Source: DATAEK01 sp036258055
GTDB taxonomy: Bacteria > Acidobacteriota > Vicinamibacteria > Vicinamibacterales > 2-12-FULL-66-21
Length of the DNA: 28,397 nucleotides
Direction: 5' to 3'
NCBI GenBank assembly: GCA_036258055.1
Contig: DATAEK010000057.1
Span: 1-28,397, forward strand
Below the pieces are notes generated by a model. It did no database searches and was not told where the DNA came from. It was given only the letters and a program-made list of their open reading frames with translations. The position numbers and the translations under genes are program-made. Every line of letters starts with the position of its first letter. Position 1 is the first letter of the stretch. Positions 8,444 to 16,193 of this stretch are shown here, in pieces.

Positions 8444-9040
8444 ATGGCTGCACATTGGAAAAGACGGTTCAGGAGATTCAGCCGGCGTCACCGTCCTCCT
8501 GCACGCGTGGCGCGGCGGGGCAAGGCGGCCTTCGATCAGTTGACGCCGCTCGTCTACGACGAGCTGCGCCGGCGGGCGCGTCACTACCTGCACGGTGAAC
8601 GGCCGAACCACACGCTGCGTCCGACAGCCCTCGTCAACGAGGTCTACCTGCGGATGGTCAACGTCGAGCGGGTGAACTGGCACGATCGCTCGCACTTCTT
8701 CGCCATCGCGGCGCGTCACATGCGCCGAATCCTCGTGGACTCGGCGCGCGCACGGCGCAATCAGAAACGCGGCGGGGGGGCCGCGAACGTCACGTTCGAC
8801 GAGTACCTGGCGCCATTCGAGCGCGGTCCGGATCTCGTCGCGCTCGACGATGCCCTCGAACAGCTGGCGCTTCAGGACCCACGCAAAGCGCGCGTGGTCG
8901 AACTGCGCTTCTTCGGCGGTCTCACGAACGAAGAGATTGCGGACGCGCTCACGATTTCAACGGACACCGTGACCCGCGACTGGCAGGTCGCCAAACTGTG
9001 GCTGCGGCGGGAGATAACGAAGGAGAGGCCGCGCATCTGA
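8444..9040 (+). CDS. ECF-type RNA polymerase sigma factor, N-terminus frame-disrupted
   Basis: From ATG 8444 the open frame codes 198 residues; the conserved part begins at KAAFDQLTPLVYDELRR (residue 27) and runs through sigma region 2 (ALVNEVYLRM, FFAIAARHMRRILVDSARAR) to a region 4 helix-turn-helix (LTNEEIADALTISTDTVTRD). This is the TIGR02999/PF07638 ECF type common in Acidobacteriota. The normal start of such proteins (about xxITxLLxAWxxGDxAAFDQL) is present but in other frames. A TTG at 8455 gives MEKTVQEI, another frame gives GVTVLLHAWRGG up to a GGGG run at 8517-8520, and only then does the main frame resume. So one or two small indels separate the true N-terminus from the body. It may be an assembly error, a pseudogene, or a protein restarted at 8444. 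It would direct polymerase to an unknown regulon. Confidence 0.8.
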   Translation: MAAHWKRRFRRFSRRHRPPARVARRGKAAFDQLTPLVYDELRRRARHYLHGERPNHTLRPTALVNEVYLRMVNVERVNWHDRSHFFAIAARHMRRILVDSARARRNQKRGGGAANVTFDEYLAPFERGPDLVALDDALEQLALQDPRKARVVELRFFGGLTNEEIADALTISTDTVTRDWQVAKLWLRREITKERPRI

Positions 9041-9063
9041 GGCGGCAACCGTCGCCGACGGGA

Positions 9064-9630
9064 CTAACCCATCCGGCGGCGCGTCATCCGCAGCAATGCC
9101 GACACGAGGAGGAATGGAACGAAGAGTGCGGGCCCGAGGAGTCCGAACAGTGCCGGTTCGTCGTGCGCATGCGGACCCACCTCCGACGTAGTGATTCCCA
9201 ACGCGCTCCACACGATCGTCCAGGCTGCGCCTGCTGCCGCCGCCTCACGCCACCAGCGCGCCTGATTCGCTAGTCGCAGCGGCACCATTCCCGAATAGAT
9301 CAGAAATCCAAGCCCGATCGGCCAGAACGCGGCTGACTGACCAATAGCAATGGCCATGGAACCGCCGACCGCCAGGACCGCGGCGAGCAACCACCGATGT
9401 TCGATCAGTTCCCGCGCTGTCTTGACTGCCACAAGGGGCCAGGCGAGCCAGATCGCCAGGCCCACGCAAACCACGGTGACTACGGCAAAGGGAATTGAGC
9501 CTGAGGAGTCCGCGATGAGCCCGCGATGGATCTTCGCGGCGCCGATGGTGGTGATCCATCCGATCAGCAGGAGCACCGTGGCGGCCGTCAGTCGGAGGGC
9601 TCGCAGGCGACGAGTATACTCGCCAGTCAT
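9064..9630 (-). CDS. Small multi-pass membrane protein of unknown function
   Basis: 188 residues if it starts at ATG 9630 (MTGEYTRRLRALRL), which places basic residues just before the first membrane helix; the open frame extends 21 codons further upstream without support. About five hydrophobic helices are visible: one near AATVLLLIGWITTIGA, then IPFAVVTVVCVGLAIWLAW, WLLAAVLAVGGSMAIAIG, FWPIGLGFLIYSG, AAGAAWTIVWSALGI, and LFGLLGPALFVPFLLVSALL near the end. I do not recognise a family or catalytic motif. It converges on the sigma factor gene (23-bp gap) and is divergent from the HD hydrolase gene. Conserved membrane protein is the most that can be said. Confidence 0.7.
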   Translation of the reverse strand: MTGEYTRRLRALRLTAATVLLLIGWITTIGAAKIHRGLIADSSGSIPFAVVTVVCVGLAIWLAWPLVAVKTARELIEHRWLLAAVLAVGGSMAIAIGQSAAFWPIGLGFLIYSGMVPLRLANQARWWREAAAAGAAWTIVWSALGITTSEVGPHAHDEPALFGLLGPALFVPFLLVSALLRMTRRRMG

Positions 9631-9699
9631 CGCCCGAAGCCGGCGTCGGCAGGTGTGACGACTCACGCCTCGATATAGAATTCCCAGCGACAACCGACC

Positions 9700-10287
9700 A
9701 TGGAAAACCTCGAGAATTCACTCGCGCAAATCACGATGGCGCCCTACATCGTCAAGGCGATGGCGCTCATCGGCGTGCGGCGCCGCGCTGGCAGCAACAT
9801 GTTCCGTCACCAGATCGGCACGCTGGCCATCCTGCTCGACTACAAGATCACGGATCCCGTCCTGCTCAAGGCGTCCGTGATCCACGATCTCTTCGAGGAC
9901 GCCGCGACGATGCCCGGCGTCACCGAAACGGAGATCACCCGGATCGATTCGGACGGACCCGCCGTCTACGCGCTCGTGATGGAGGTGACCATCCGCTACG
10001 TCGATGGCATCAGGGAGCCGAAGGCCCAATACCTTCGGCGCATCATGCGCGAGGGTAGTGCGCGAGCGAAGAAGCTGAAGCTGGCGGATCGCATCAGCAA
10101 CCTGACGTCGCTCGGCTATTTGAACGACGTGGCGTTCGTGAAGCGCTACCTGGCGGAGACCAGAGCCTGCATCCTGCCCTACGCTGCAGAGGTCGATCCG
10201 AACATGTTTCGGGAGCTGTCGGATCTGGTCGAAAGAGGCGAGGGTTGGCTGCCGATGATCGCCAGTCACGGAACCGATCATCACTGA
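9700..10287 (+). CDS. Stand-alone SpoT-like HD-domain hydrolase
   Basis: 195 residues. The metal-binding HD pattern of the (p)ppGpp hydrolase domain of RelA/SpoT is visible: His37 (MFRHQIGT), VIHDLFEDA with His62-Asp63 and the catalytic-type Glu66-Asp67, and LADRISNL with Asp130. Nothing corresponding to the synthetase, TGS or ACT domains follows, so it resembles a small alarmone hydrolase (Mesh1-like) that would remove pyrophosphate from (p)ppGpp in the cytoplasm. Other HD enzymes acting on nucleotides remain possible. The start ATG 9700 is close to the divergent membrane protein gene (69 bp between starts). The Ser/Thr kinase gene follows on the same strand after a short gap. Confidence 0.8.
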   Translation: MENLENSLAQITMAPYIVKAMALIGVRRRAGSNMFRHQIGTLAILLDYKITDPVLLKASVIHDLFEDAATMPGVTETEITRIDSDGPAVYALVMEVTIRYVDGIREPKAQYLRRIMREGSARAKKLKLADRISNLTSLGYLNDVAFVKRYLAETRACILPYAAEVDPNMFRELSDLVERGEGWLPMIASHGTDHH

Positions 10288-10369
10288 CGCAGGCTCCGAC
10301 ACCTTCCTCCGTCCATTGATTCGCCTGCAGCAGCGGACTACGATGGGGGCGAAGCCTGGTACGGCTATG

Positions 10370-12766
10370 GTTGGTCAGACGGTCGGCCACTATCGCATAG
10401 TCGAGGAGATTGGCAGGGGCGGGATGGGCGTGGTTTATCGCGCCCGTGATCAGCGCCTCGACCGCGATGTGGCGGTGAAGGTTTTGCCCGCTGGGACCTT
10501 GACTGACGAGCGTGCGCGCAGGCGTTTCCAGCAAGAGGGTCTGGCGCTTTCCAAACTCAACCACCCCAACATCCAAACCGTCCACGACTACGACACCCAG
10601 GGCACCATCGATTTCCTGGTGACCGAGTATGTCCCCGGCATCACGTTGAGCGACAAGCTGGCCGGGAAAGGGTTGCCCGAAAAGGAAGTCTTGCGGCTGG
10701 GGCAACAGCTGGCCGACGGCCTGGCGGCCGCCCACGAGCAGGGCATCGTCCATCGCGACCTGAAGCCCGGCAATCTCCGCCTCACTCCGGACGGCCGGCT
10801 GAAGATTCTCGATTTCGGCGTCGCGAAGCTGATCGAGCCGCTCAGTGACACGGTTGCGACCCACACTCTGACCGAGGCGCAAACTCTCGTCGGCACGCCA
10901 CTCTACATGGCCCCCGAGCAAAAGCTGGGAGAGCCGGTAGATGCCCGCACCGACATCTATTCGGCGGGCCTGGTGCTTCGCGAGATGATTACTGGAAAGC
11001 ACCCGCGAGCCCCGGAATCTTCCGAGCTGGCCGAGAGCTCCCCACGCCTGCAGCAAATCCTCGCGAAATGTTTGGAAAAGGAGCCTGAGAACCGTTATCA
11101 GTCTGCAGGTGAGTTGGCGGTGGACTTGCGCCGGTTGTCCATGCCTGCGGCCGCGCCGGTCGCCAAGGGTCCGCGGCTCCAGCGGACGATAGCCGCGACA
11201 GCGGTCACCATCGCACTACTAATTGCGGGAGTGCTGATGGAGCTGAATGTCGGTGGCGTGCGGGAGCGGCTGTCGCGAGTTGTCGGCATGGGGGCCCCGC
11301 GCCACATCGAGTCGCTGGCGGTGTTGCCGCTCGAAAACCTCTCTCACGATCCCGAGCAGGAGTACTTCGCAGACGGGATGACCGAAGCGGTCATCGGAGA
11401 CCTCGCGAAAATCAAGGCCATCAAAGTCTTCTCACGCACCTCGGTGATGCCGTACAAGAACTCGACGAAGCCGACGCGCGAAATTGCAAGGGAGTTGCAG
11501 GCGGATGCTCTGATTGAGGGATCAGTGACACGTTCCGGAGATCGCGTGCGTATCACCGTTCAATTGATCGACACATCGTCGGATCGGCATCTCTGGGCAG
11601 AGAGTTACGAGCGTGATTTGAAGAATGTCTTCGCGTTGCAGAACGAAGTTGCACAGGCGATTGCGCAACACGTGCAGGTCGTCATCACACCCCAGGACCA
11701 GGCGCGCTTCGTCAAGAAGAGTCCAGTAGACCCGGAGGTCTATGAACTGTATCTGAAGGGGCGCCACATCATGATGCGTGGCGGGCTGGACGAAGTGCGG
11801 AAAGCGATCGAATACTTCCAATCCGGCCTCGCAAAGGATCCAAACAATGCTCTGATCTATGCAGGTCTGGCGGATGCCTACATCCAGCAGATGAGCGATG
11901 TGCACGAAAGTCCTGTAGAAGCAACCGCCAAGGCCAGAGCCGCAACGCTGAAGGCGCTGGAACTGGACGAGTCGCTTGCGGAGGCTCATACCGTCCTCGG
12001 GACTATCAAGTACTCCTATGACTGGGATTGGACTGGTGCCGAACGGGAGCTCAAGCGGGCGATGGAACTGAACCCGGGGTATTCGCTGGCGTATGTCAGA
12101 TACGCTGTGTACCTGACGATCGTTGGTCGGCAACAGGAAGCCCTCCCGTATTTTGAAACGGCTCGCAGGCTGGATCCGCTTCATTCCTGGACCTATCTGG
12201 GTGAGGGATTCACGGATTTCATGGCGCGCAAGTACGATGAATCGATTGATCGATATCAGAAGGGATTGGAGCTTGAGCCCGATCCCATGACTTACTTCGG
12301 ACTTGTGTTGGCGCGTGCCGAGAAGGGAGATTACGCGACGGCTATTTCGGAGGCGGAGAAGGCGACGAAACTCAATGACAGCCCACTCCTGCTGACCAGT
12401 CTGGCGAGCGCGTACGCACTGGGCGGTCGACGCGCTGATTCAAACCGCGTACTCCGGCAACTGGAGGACATCGCGAAGCGCCAGGGTCCAGCACCGGCAT
12501 GGCATGGCCGAGGGCCCAGCCGCTACGTTTGTCCCTATGAAGTGGCTGGCGTCTATGCCCAACTGGGGGACAAGGATCGGGCATTTTCGTGGCTGGACAA
12601 GGCGTACCAAAGCCGAAGCTGCATGTACTGGCTTCGGCTCGATCCCAGACTCGATTCGCTTCATCCCGATCCACGCTACCAGGAACTGCTGCAGCGGTTG
12701 AACTTCCCCCCGCAAGACGGCGCGCCGCGGAGTTCGATCACATCGCGCGGCGGCCGTACGGATTGA
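10370..12766 (+). CDS. Ser/Thr protein kinase with TolB-like domain and TPR repeats
   Basis: 798 residues from ATG 10370 (MVGQTVGHYRIVEEIG), the start typical of this family; ATG 10343 would add nine residues. Kinase domain: glycine loop GRGGMGVVY (16-24), Lys38, HRDLKPGNL (129-137), DFG (149-151) and GTPLYMAPEQ (176-185), all intact. A membrane helix lies at about 273-293. Then a TolB-like/FlgO-like domain (SLAVLPLENLSHDPEQEYFADGMTE, about 316-440), best known from adenylate-cyclase- and CadC-like sensors, and about six TPR-type helical repeats (about 450-750) for protein contacts. The gene is visibly less GC-rich at third codon positions than its neighbours, especially 11700-12600, hinting at a different origin. 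It ends 10 bp before a broken rhomboid fragment. Kinase activity is very likely; targets are unknown. Confidence 0.92.
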   Translation, partial: VGQTVGHYRIVEEIGRGGMGVVYRARDQRLDRDVAVKVLPAGTLTDERARRRFQQEGLALSKLNHPNIQTVHDYDTQGTIDFLVTEYVPGITLSDKLAGKGLPEKEVLRLGQQLADGLAAAHEQGIVHRDLKPGNLRLTPDGRLKILDFGVAKLIEPLSDTVATHTLTEAQTLVGTPLYMAPEQKLGEPVDARTDIYSAGLVLREMITGKHPRAPESSELAESSPRLQQILAKCLEKEPENRYQSAGELAVDLRRLSMPAAAPVAKGPRLQRTIAATAVTIALLIAGVLMELNVGGVRERLSRVVGMGAPRHIESLAVLPLENLSHDPEQEYFADGMTEAVIGDLAKIKAIKVFSRTSVMPYKNSTKPTREIARELQADALIEGSVTRSGDRVRITVQLIDTSSDRHLWAESYERDLKNVFALQNEVAQAIAQHVQVVITPQDQARFVKKSPVDPEVYELYLKGRHIMMRGGLDEVRKAIEYFQSGLAKDPNNALIYAGLADAYIQQMSDVHESPVEATAKARAATLKALELDESLAEAHTVLGTIKYSYDWDWTGAERELKRAMELNPGYSLAYVRYAVYLTIVGRQQEALPYFETARRLDPLHSWTYLGEGFTDFMARKYDESIDRYQKGLELEPDPMTYFGLVLARAEKGDYATAISEAEKATKLNDSPLLLTSLASAYALGGRRADSNRVLRQLEDIAKRQGPAPAWHGRGPSRYVCPYEVAGVYAQLGDKDRAFSWLDKAYQSRSCMYWLRLDPRLDSLHPDPRYQELLQRLNFPPQDGAPRSSITSRGGRTD

Positions 12767-12776
12767 CGCCATCACC

Positions 12777-12911
12777 ATCGCTCTGATTGTTTCTCAACGT
12801 CTCGCATTCCTGATCGAGCTGACGCAGCCGTCACAAGCGGCCTTGCAGTCGTTCATTCAGTGCCTGGGGCGTGGTTCCTTCATGAATACGTCGTGACGGC
12901 CAGCTGCCCCC
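12777..12911 (+). pseudogene. Broken partial copy of the rhomboid protease gene
   Basis: This stretch aligns along its length with 14683-14818, inside the intact rhomboid gene. Shared blocks include GACGCAGCCGTCACA and GCCTGGGGCGTGGTTCC. Translated in pieces it gives IALIVxxxLAFLIELTQPSQAALQSFIQ, then after a one-base insertion (CAGTGCC versus CAGGCC) WGVVP, then stops. It carries small indels and an in-frame stop, has no start region, and ends before the catalytic Ser and His segments, so it cannot be functional. With the flanking bases it explains the 12767-12960 gap; I see nothing else there. It points to a past duplication or an excised second rhomboid gene. Confidence 0.8.
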
Positions 12912-12960
12912 GGGCGTCCGCCCTCGCCGGCGCTCGCTTCCTTCGAACAAAGCACTTCAC

Positions 12961-13548
12961 TCACGGCTTGACGGTGATGTTCCCCGACGTCACGGGCCAG
13001 GTCCGGGCGTTGTCGTCGGGCCAGATGCGATCGTGGCAATACGCTGCCGAGCTGGGGATCACGCCCTCGAAGCCGACGAATGTCGTGCGATCTGTTGCCG
13101 CCTCGGCCTGCCCGTTGTCGAGGACGCGGAACCAGATGTCATGTCCGACCTGATGCTGGGGGGCGAGGAAGCTCGGGTCGGTTGACTCGTTCTTCTCGAT
13201 GACCCCGCCGACCCACGCTCGATGATTCGCCGCGTCGACGGCCATGCACGTCACCCGGCCCCTGAAGTCGACCGTTCCAGTTCCGCTCTCGAGGCGCTGG
13301 TGAAAGTTTCCGGTCGCGCTGCCATCGCCATGCAGCACGGCGCTGAAGGCGAATTGCGTGTCGAACGCATTCTGCAGCAAGTAATGTCCTCCGCCCGTCG
13401 TCGAGCCCTCCACACCTGCGCTCTCTGCTGGCGCGACCGTGACTCGGCCGGCGACGGGCTCGGTTGGAGCTGTGGGCGCGGGAGAGTGTTGACACGCGAG
13501 CAGAGTGGATACGGTGATTGCGAGAGCTGTCGCCTTCATCCTGGTCAT
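12961..13548 (-). CDS. Predicted lipoprotein of unknown function
   Basis: 195 residues from ATG 13548, with a strong ribosome site GGAGG four bases upstream on the minus strand; the open frame continues 42 codons further without support. Residues 1-19 form a lipoprotein signal: a Met-Thr-Arg-Met-Lys start, a hydrophobic core and the lipobox LLAC with Cys19. A Pro/Thr/Ala-rich linker follows, then a beta-rich region of about 130 residues (HYLLQNAFDTQFAFSAVLHG, GTGTVDFRGRVTCMAVD, HDIWFRVLDNG). Close relatives are common as hypothetical proteins in soil bacteria; I know no function. It is divergent from the AraC-family regulator, which may control it. Confidence 0.75.
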   Translation of the reverse strand: MTRMKATALAITVSTLLACQHSPAPTAPTEPVAGRVTVAPAESAGVEGSTTGGGHYLLQNAFDTQFAFSAVLHGDGSATGNFHQRLESGTGTVDFRGRVTCMAVDAANHRAWVGGVIEKNESTDPSFLAPQHQVGHDIWFRVLDNGQAEAATDRTTFVGFEGVIPSSAAYCHDRIWPDDNARTWPVTSGNITVKP

Positions 13549-13580
13549 GATGCCTCCGCGACACCAGCGTGATGGTTCAT

Positions 13581-13605
13581 CGACTGTGGTGGCTTCGGCG
13601 ACTGT
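13581..13605 (+). promoter_or_regulatory. Direct repeat CGACTGT in the lipoprotein/AraC divergent gap
   Basis: CGACTGT occurs at 13581-13587 and again at 13599-13605, an 18-bp spacing. AraC-family proteins carry two helix-turn-helix units and often bind direct repeats about two helical turns apart. The repeat is short and could be chance. It sits in the 125-bp gap that must hold both divergent promoters. Confidence 0.25.
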
Positions 13606-13673
13606 AGCGATTGCCTGTTCGATGGTCTTGAACCCACGATGCAATTTGGTAGAAAAGGCGCGTTTGTCGAGCA

Positions 13674-14564
13674 TTGACTTCCGGGAGGGGCCTGCCTATT
13701 CTCGGCGGACTGGTGCCTCGCAACGCCGATCCGGTTTCCTTCGGTTCGCCGCGCTTCGTCAGCGTGGAGGCGGGCCCCTGTCTGGTGACGAACGCCTGGT
13801 TTCCGCCGTGTGCCTGGCTTCCGCCGCACCATCACGCGCGCCCGATTGCCGCTATCACGCTGGCCGGAAGCGGGCGCTCGGTGCTGGGCTCACGGGAGGT
13901 CGTCATGGATCCCGTCGGGCTCCACACCGAACCGGCTGGAGACACGCACAGCAACTCGTTCGGCACGGCCGGCGCGCACGTGATCGTGATTCAGCCCGAC
14001 CCTGCTTTTGAGGAACTCCTGCGTCCGTGCCGCGCCGTTCTGACCGAAGCTCAGAGCTTGAGGCTGCCGGAGGCTGGCGCCATTGCGCGACGCCTGCAGG
14101 CGGAGATGGACGCTCCTGATACGGTGTCGCCGCTGGCCATTGAAAGCGCCTGTCTCGAGCTGCTCGTTGCCGCCGTGCGCGTCGTCCAGGGGCGACGGTC
14201 CGCTGACGGGGGCGCTCCGCGCTGGCTCTCGCGCGTCGTGGAGTACATGCACGCGCGCTTTCTCGAGAGCCCGACGCTCGGCGAGGTCAGCCGCGTCGCC
14301 GGCGTCCACCCCGCTCATCTGGCGCGCGAGTTCCGACGTGCGTACAAGCAGTCTCCGGCGTCGTATGTGCGCCGACTCCGACTCGAGTGGGCCGCCGAGC
14401 GCCTCGAGCGCGGGCACGAATCGGTCGCCGACGTCTCTGTGGCGAGCGGTTTCGCGGATCAGAGTCACTTCACACGGGCGTTCCGGCGACATGCAGGGGT
14501 GACGCCCGCGGTATATCGGCGCGATCACGCGAAAGCGCGCCAGTCGCCTCACGGCGCTCTTTGA
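13674..14564 (+). CDS. AraC-family transcriptional regulator
   Basis: 296 residues from TTG 13674; GTG 13713 is an alternative start and neither has a well-spaced ribosome site, so the exact start is open. An N-terminal cupin-like sensing part (about 30-110: PPHHHARPIAAITLAG, SNSFGTAGAHVIVI) is followed by a C-terminal AraC DNA-binding domain (about 185-285). That domain has two helix-turn-helix units: PTLGEVSRVAGVHPAHLARE and ESVADVSVASGFADQSHFTR, ending in the family signature FRRHAGVTPAVYRR. It is divergent from the lipoprotein gene and is followed after 64 bp by the rhomboid protease gene on the same strand. The ligand is not predictable. The assignment to AraC/XylS is firm. Confidence 0.9.
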   Translation: MTSGRGLPILGGLVPRNADPVSFGSPRFVSVEAGPCLVTNAWFPPCAWLPPHHHARPIAAITLAGSGRSVLGSREVVMDPVGLHTEPAGDTHSNSFGTAGAHVIVIQPDPAFEELLRPCRAVLTEAQSLRLPEAGAIARRLQAEMDAPDTVSPLAIESACLELLVAAVRVVQGRRSADGGAPRWLSRVVEYMHARFLESPTLGEVSRVAGVHPAHLAREFRRAYKQSPASYVRRLRLEWAAERLERGHESVADVSVASGFADQSHFTRAFRRHAGVTPAVYRRDHAKARQSPHGAL

Positions 14565-14628
14565 CCGCGCCGCCCGACGAGCTTGGATCGGCACGCACGT
14601 TGCTCGAGCTCCGCCGGGAGGAAAGACG

Positions 14629-15312
14629 ATGTTTCCGATTGGCGACGACCGTGGGCCGGGCGGATCCACAGCCGTTGTGGTGATCGCCCTGATAGTCCTC
14701 AATGTCCTCGCATTCCTGCTCGAACTGACGCAGCCGTCACAGGACGCGTTGCAGGCGTTCATCCAGGCCTGGGGCGTGGTTCCGCACGAGTATGTGGTGC
14801 GCCACGACCTGCCTCCGACCATTCCGCTACCCTTCTGGTCCACGCTCTTCACATCGATGTTTCTCCACGCCGGCTGGATGCACCTGGGTGGAAACATGCT
14901 GTACCTGTGGATTTTCGGGGACAACCTCGAGCGCGTGATGGGACACGGCCGGTTTCTCGTTTTCTATCTGATCTGCGGAATCGCGGCGGGGGTCGCGCAG
15001 ATCGTCGCGAGCGGCGCGTCGAACATCCCGAGCCTTGGCGCATCGGGCGCGATTAGCGGCGTGCTGGGGGGCTACATCCTTCTCTTTCCCAACAACCGGG
15101 TCCGCGTGCTCACGCGCGGCGGCATCGCATCGGTTCCGGCGCTGGTCGTCCTCGGGCTGTGGATTGTGATTCAGTTGATCAGCGGCTTTGGTTCGATTGT
15201 GGCCAGCGCCGCTGAGTCCGGCGGCGTTGCCTACATGGCGCACATCGGTGGATTCGTCGCAGGTTTGCTGCTGGTGAAATTGATGACTGTCGGCCGGCCG
15301 GCATATGCCTGA
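14629..15312 (+). CDS. Rhomboid-family intramembrane serine protease
   Basis: 227 residues with about six membrane helices, the bacterial rhomboid plan. Active-site elements are all present: HAGWMHLGGNM (80-90) with the His and Asn that stabilise the oxyanion (His85, Asn89), the nucleophile Ser139 in GASGAISG (137-144), and His205 in MAHIGGF for the catalytic dyad. A loop with WSTLFTSMFLH (70-80) precedes the active site. Rhomboids cut single-pass membrane proteins inside the bilayer; the substrate here is unknown. The start ATG 14629 has a clear GGGAGGAAA ribosome site. A broken partial copy of this gene lies at 12777-12911. Confidence 0.95.
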   Translation: MFPIGDDRGPGGSTAVVVIALIVLNVLAFLLELTQPSQDALQAFIQAWGVVPHEYVVRHDLPPTIPLPFWSTLFTSMFLHAGWMHLGGNMLYLWIFGDNLERVMGHGRFLVFYLICGIAAGVAQIVASGASNIPSLGASGAISGVLGGYILLFPNNRVRVLTRGGIASVPALVVLGLWIVIQLISGFGSIVASAAESGGVAYMAHIGGFVAGLLLVKLMTVGRPAYA

Positions 15313-15398
15313 CTAGTGTCGCCGTCTCCGAAGTTGATTGGTGAAGTCCCGGAGCGCGGCGTCCGCTCGTGCCTCGCGACCGGGAGGCGCTCGAACCG

Positions 15399-16139
15399 AT
15401 GACGATCGTGAGATCTCTGGCGTCGTCTCTGAGCCTGCTGGTCACGTTTTCCACGCAGTCGTGCAATGCGCCGCCGGGGCCTCCTGATCAGGACTCCTTC
15501 GCGGCGGCGCGCGCGCGAATGGTGGAAGACCAGATAGCCGCCCGCGGCGTGCGCGATCCACGAGTGCTGGCGGCGATGCGTGAAGTTCCCCGCCATCTGT
15601 TCGTGCCGCCGGACCAACAGCCGATGGCCTACGACGACGTCCCCCGGCCGATCGGCTTCGGTCAGACGATCTCGCAACCATACATCGTTGCCCTCATGAC
15701 CGAGCTCGTGCGGCCGCGGTCGAGCGATCGCGCGTTGGAGGTAGGCACTGGATCCGGGTATCAAGCGGCAGTGCTCTCCCGCCTCGTCTCCCATGTGTAC
15801 ACGATCGAGATCGTCGAACAACTGGGGCGCGAGGCCGAAGCGCGCCTGAAGAATCTTGGTTATGCCAACGTGACCGTTCGTGTGGGCGACGGATACGCGG
15901 GGTGGCCGGACGGTCCGGCGTTCGACCTGATCGTGGTGACGGCTGCGCCCGATCACGTGCCGCCGCCGCTCCTCGCTCAGCTCAAGCCCGGAGGACGCCT
16001 CGTGATCCCCGTCGGTCCGATTTCAGCGGTGCAGCAACTCCGGCTCATCGAACGGGACGCGGCCGGACAGGACCGGACGACCGTCGTCGCACCGGTCGCG
16101 TTCGTTCCGCTGCGGCGCGGACGATCATCGATTCCGTGA
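15399..16139 (+). CDS. Exported protein-L-isoaspartate O-methyltransferase-like protein
   Basis: 246 residues from ATG 15399, with GGGAGG 12 nt upstream; GTG 15369 would add ten residues. The body (about 36-240) is a Pcm-type repair methyltransferase: ARMVEDQIAARGVRDPRVL, VPRHLFVP, the Pcm-specific GQTISQPYIVALM (88-100), SAM motif EVGTGSGYQAAVL (114-126), and a later LKPGGRLVIPVG. Pcm transfers a methyl group from SAM to L-isoaspartyl residues so damaged proteins can be repaired. Residues 1-22 (SLASSLSLLVTFSTQSC) look like a Sec or non-canonical lipoprotein signal, so the enzyme may be exported. Such exported versions occur in soil bacteria, but how SAM reaches them is unclear. Confidence 0.88.
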   Translation: MTIVRSLASSLSLLVTFSTQSCNAPPGPPDQDSFAAARARMVEDQIAARGVRDPRVLAAMREVPRHLFVPPDQQPMAYDDVPRPIGFGQTISQPYIVALMTELVRPRSSDRALEVGTGSGYQAAVLSRLVSHVYTIEIVEQLGREAEARLKNLGYANVTVRVGDGYAGWPDGPAFDLIVVTAAPDHVPPPLLAQLKPGGRLVIPVGPISAVQQLRLIERDAAGQDRTTVVAPVAFVPLRRGRSSIP

Positions 16140-16193
16140 GGTCTGCTCTGAGCCTGTCCGTGCGAGCGGTTGAAGCCCGACACTACTCGTACT

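Noticed and set aside
13890..14924. A 344-codon minus-strand frame across the AraC and rhomboid genes
   Set aside because: It is antisense to two clearly recognised genes and shows no domain.
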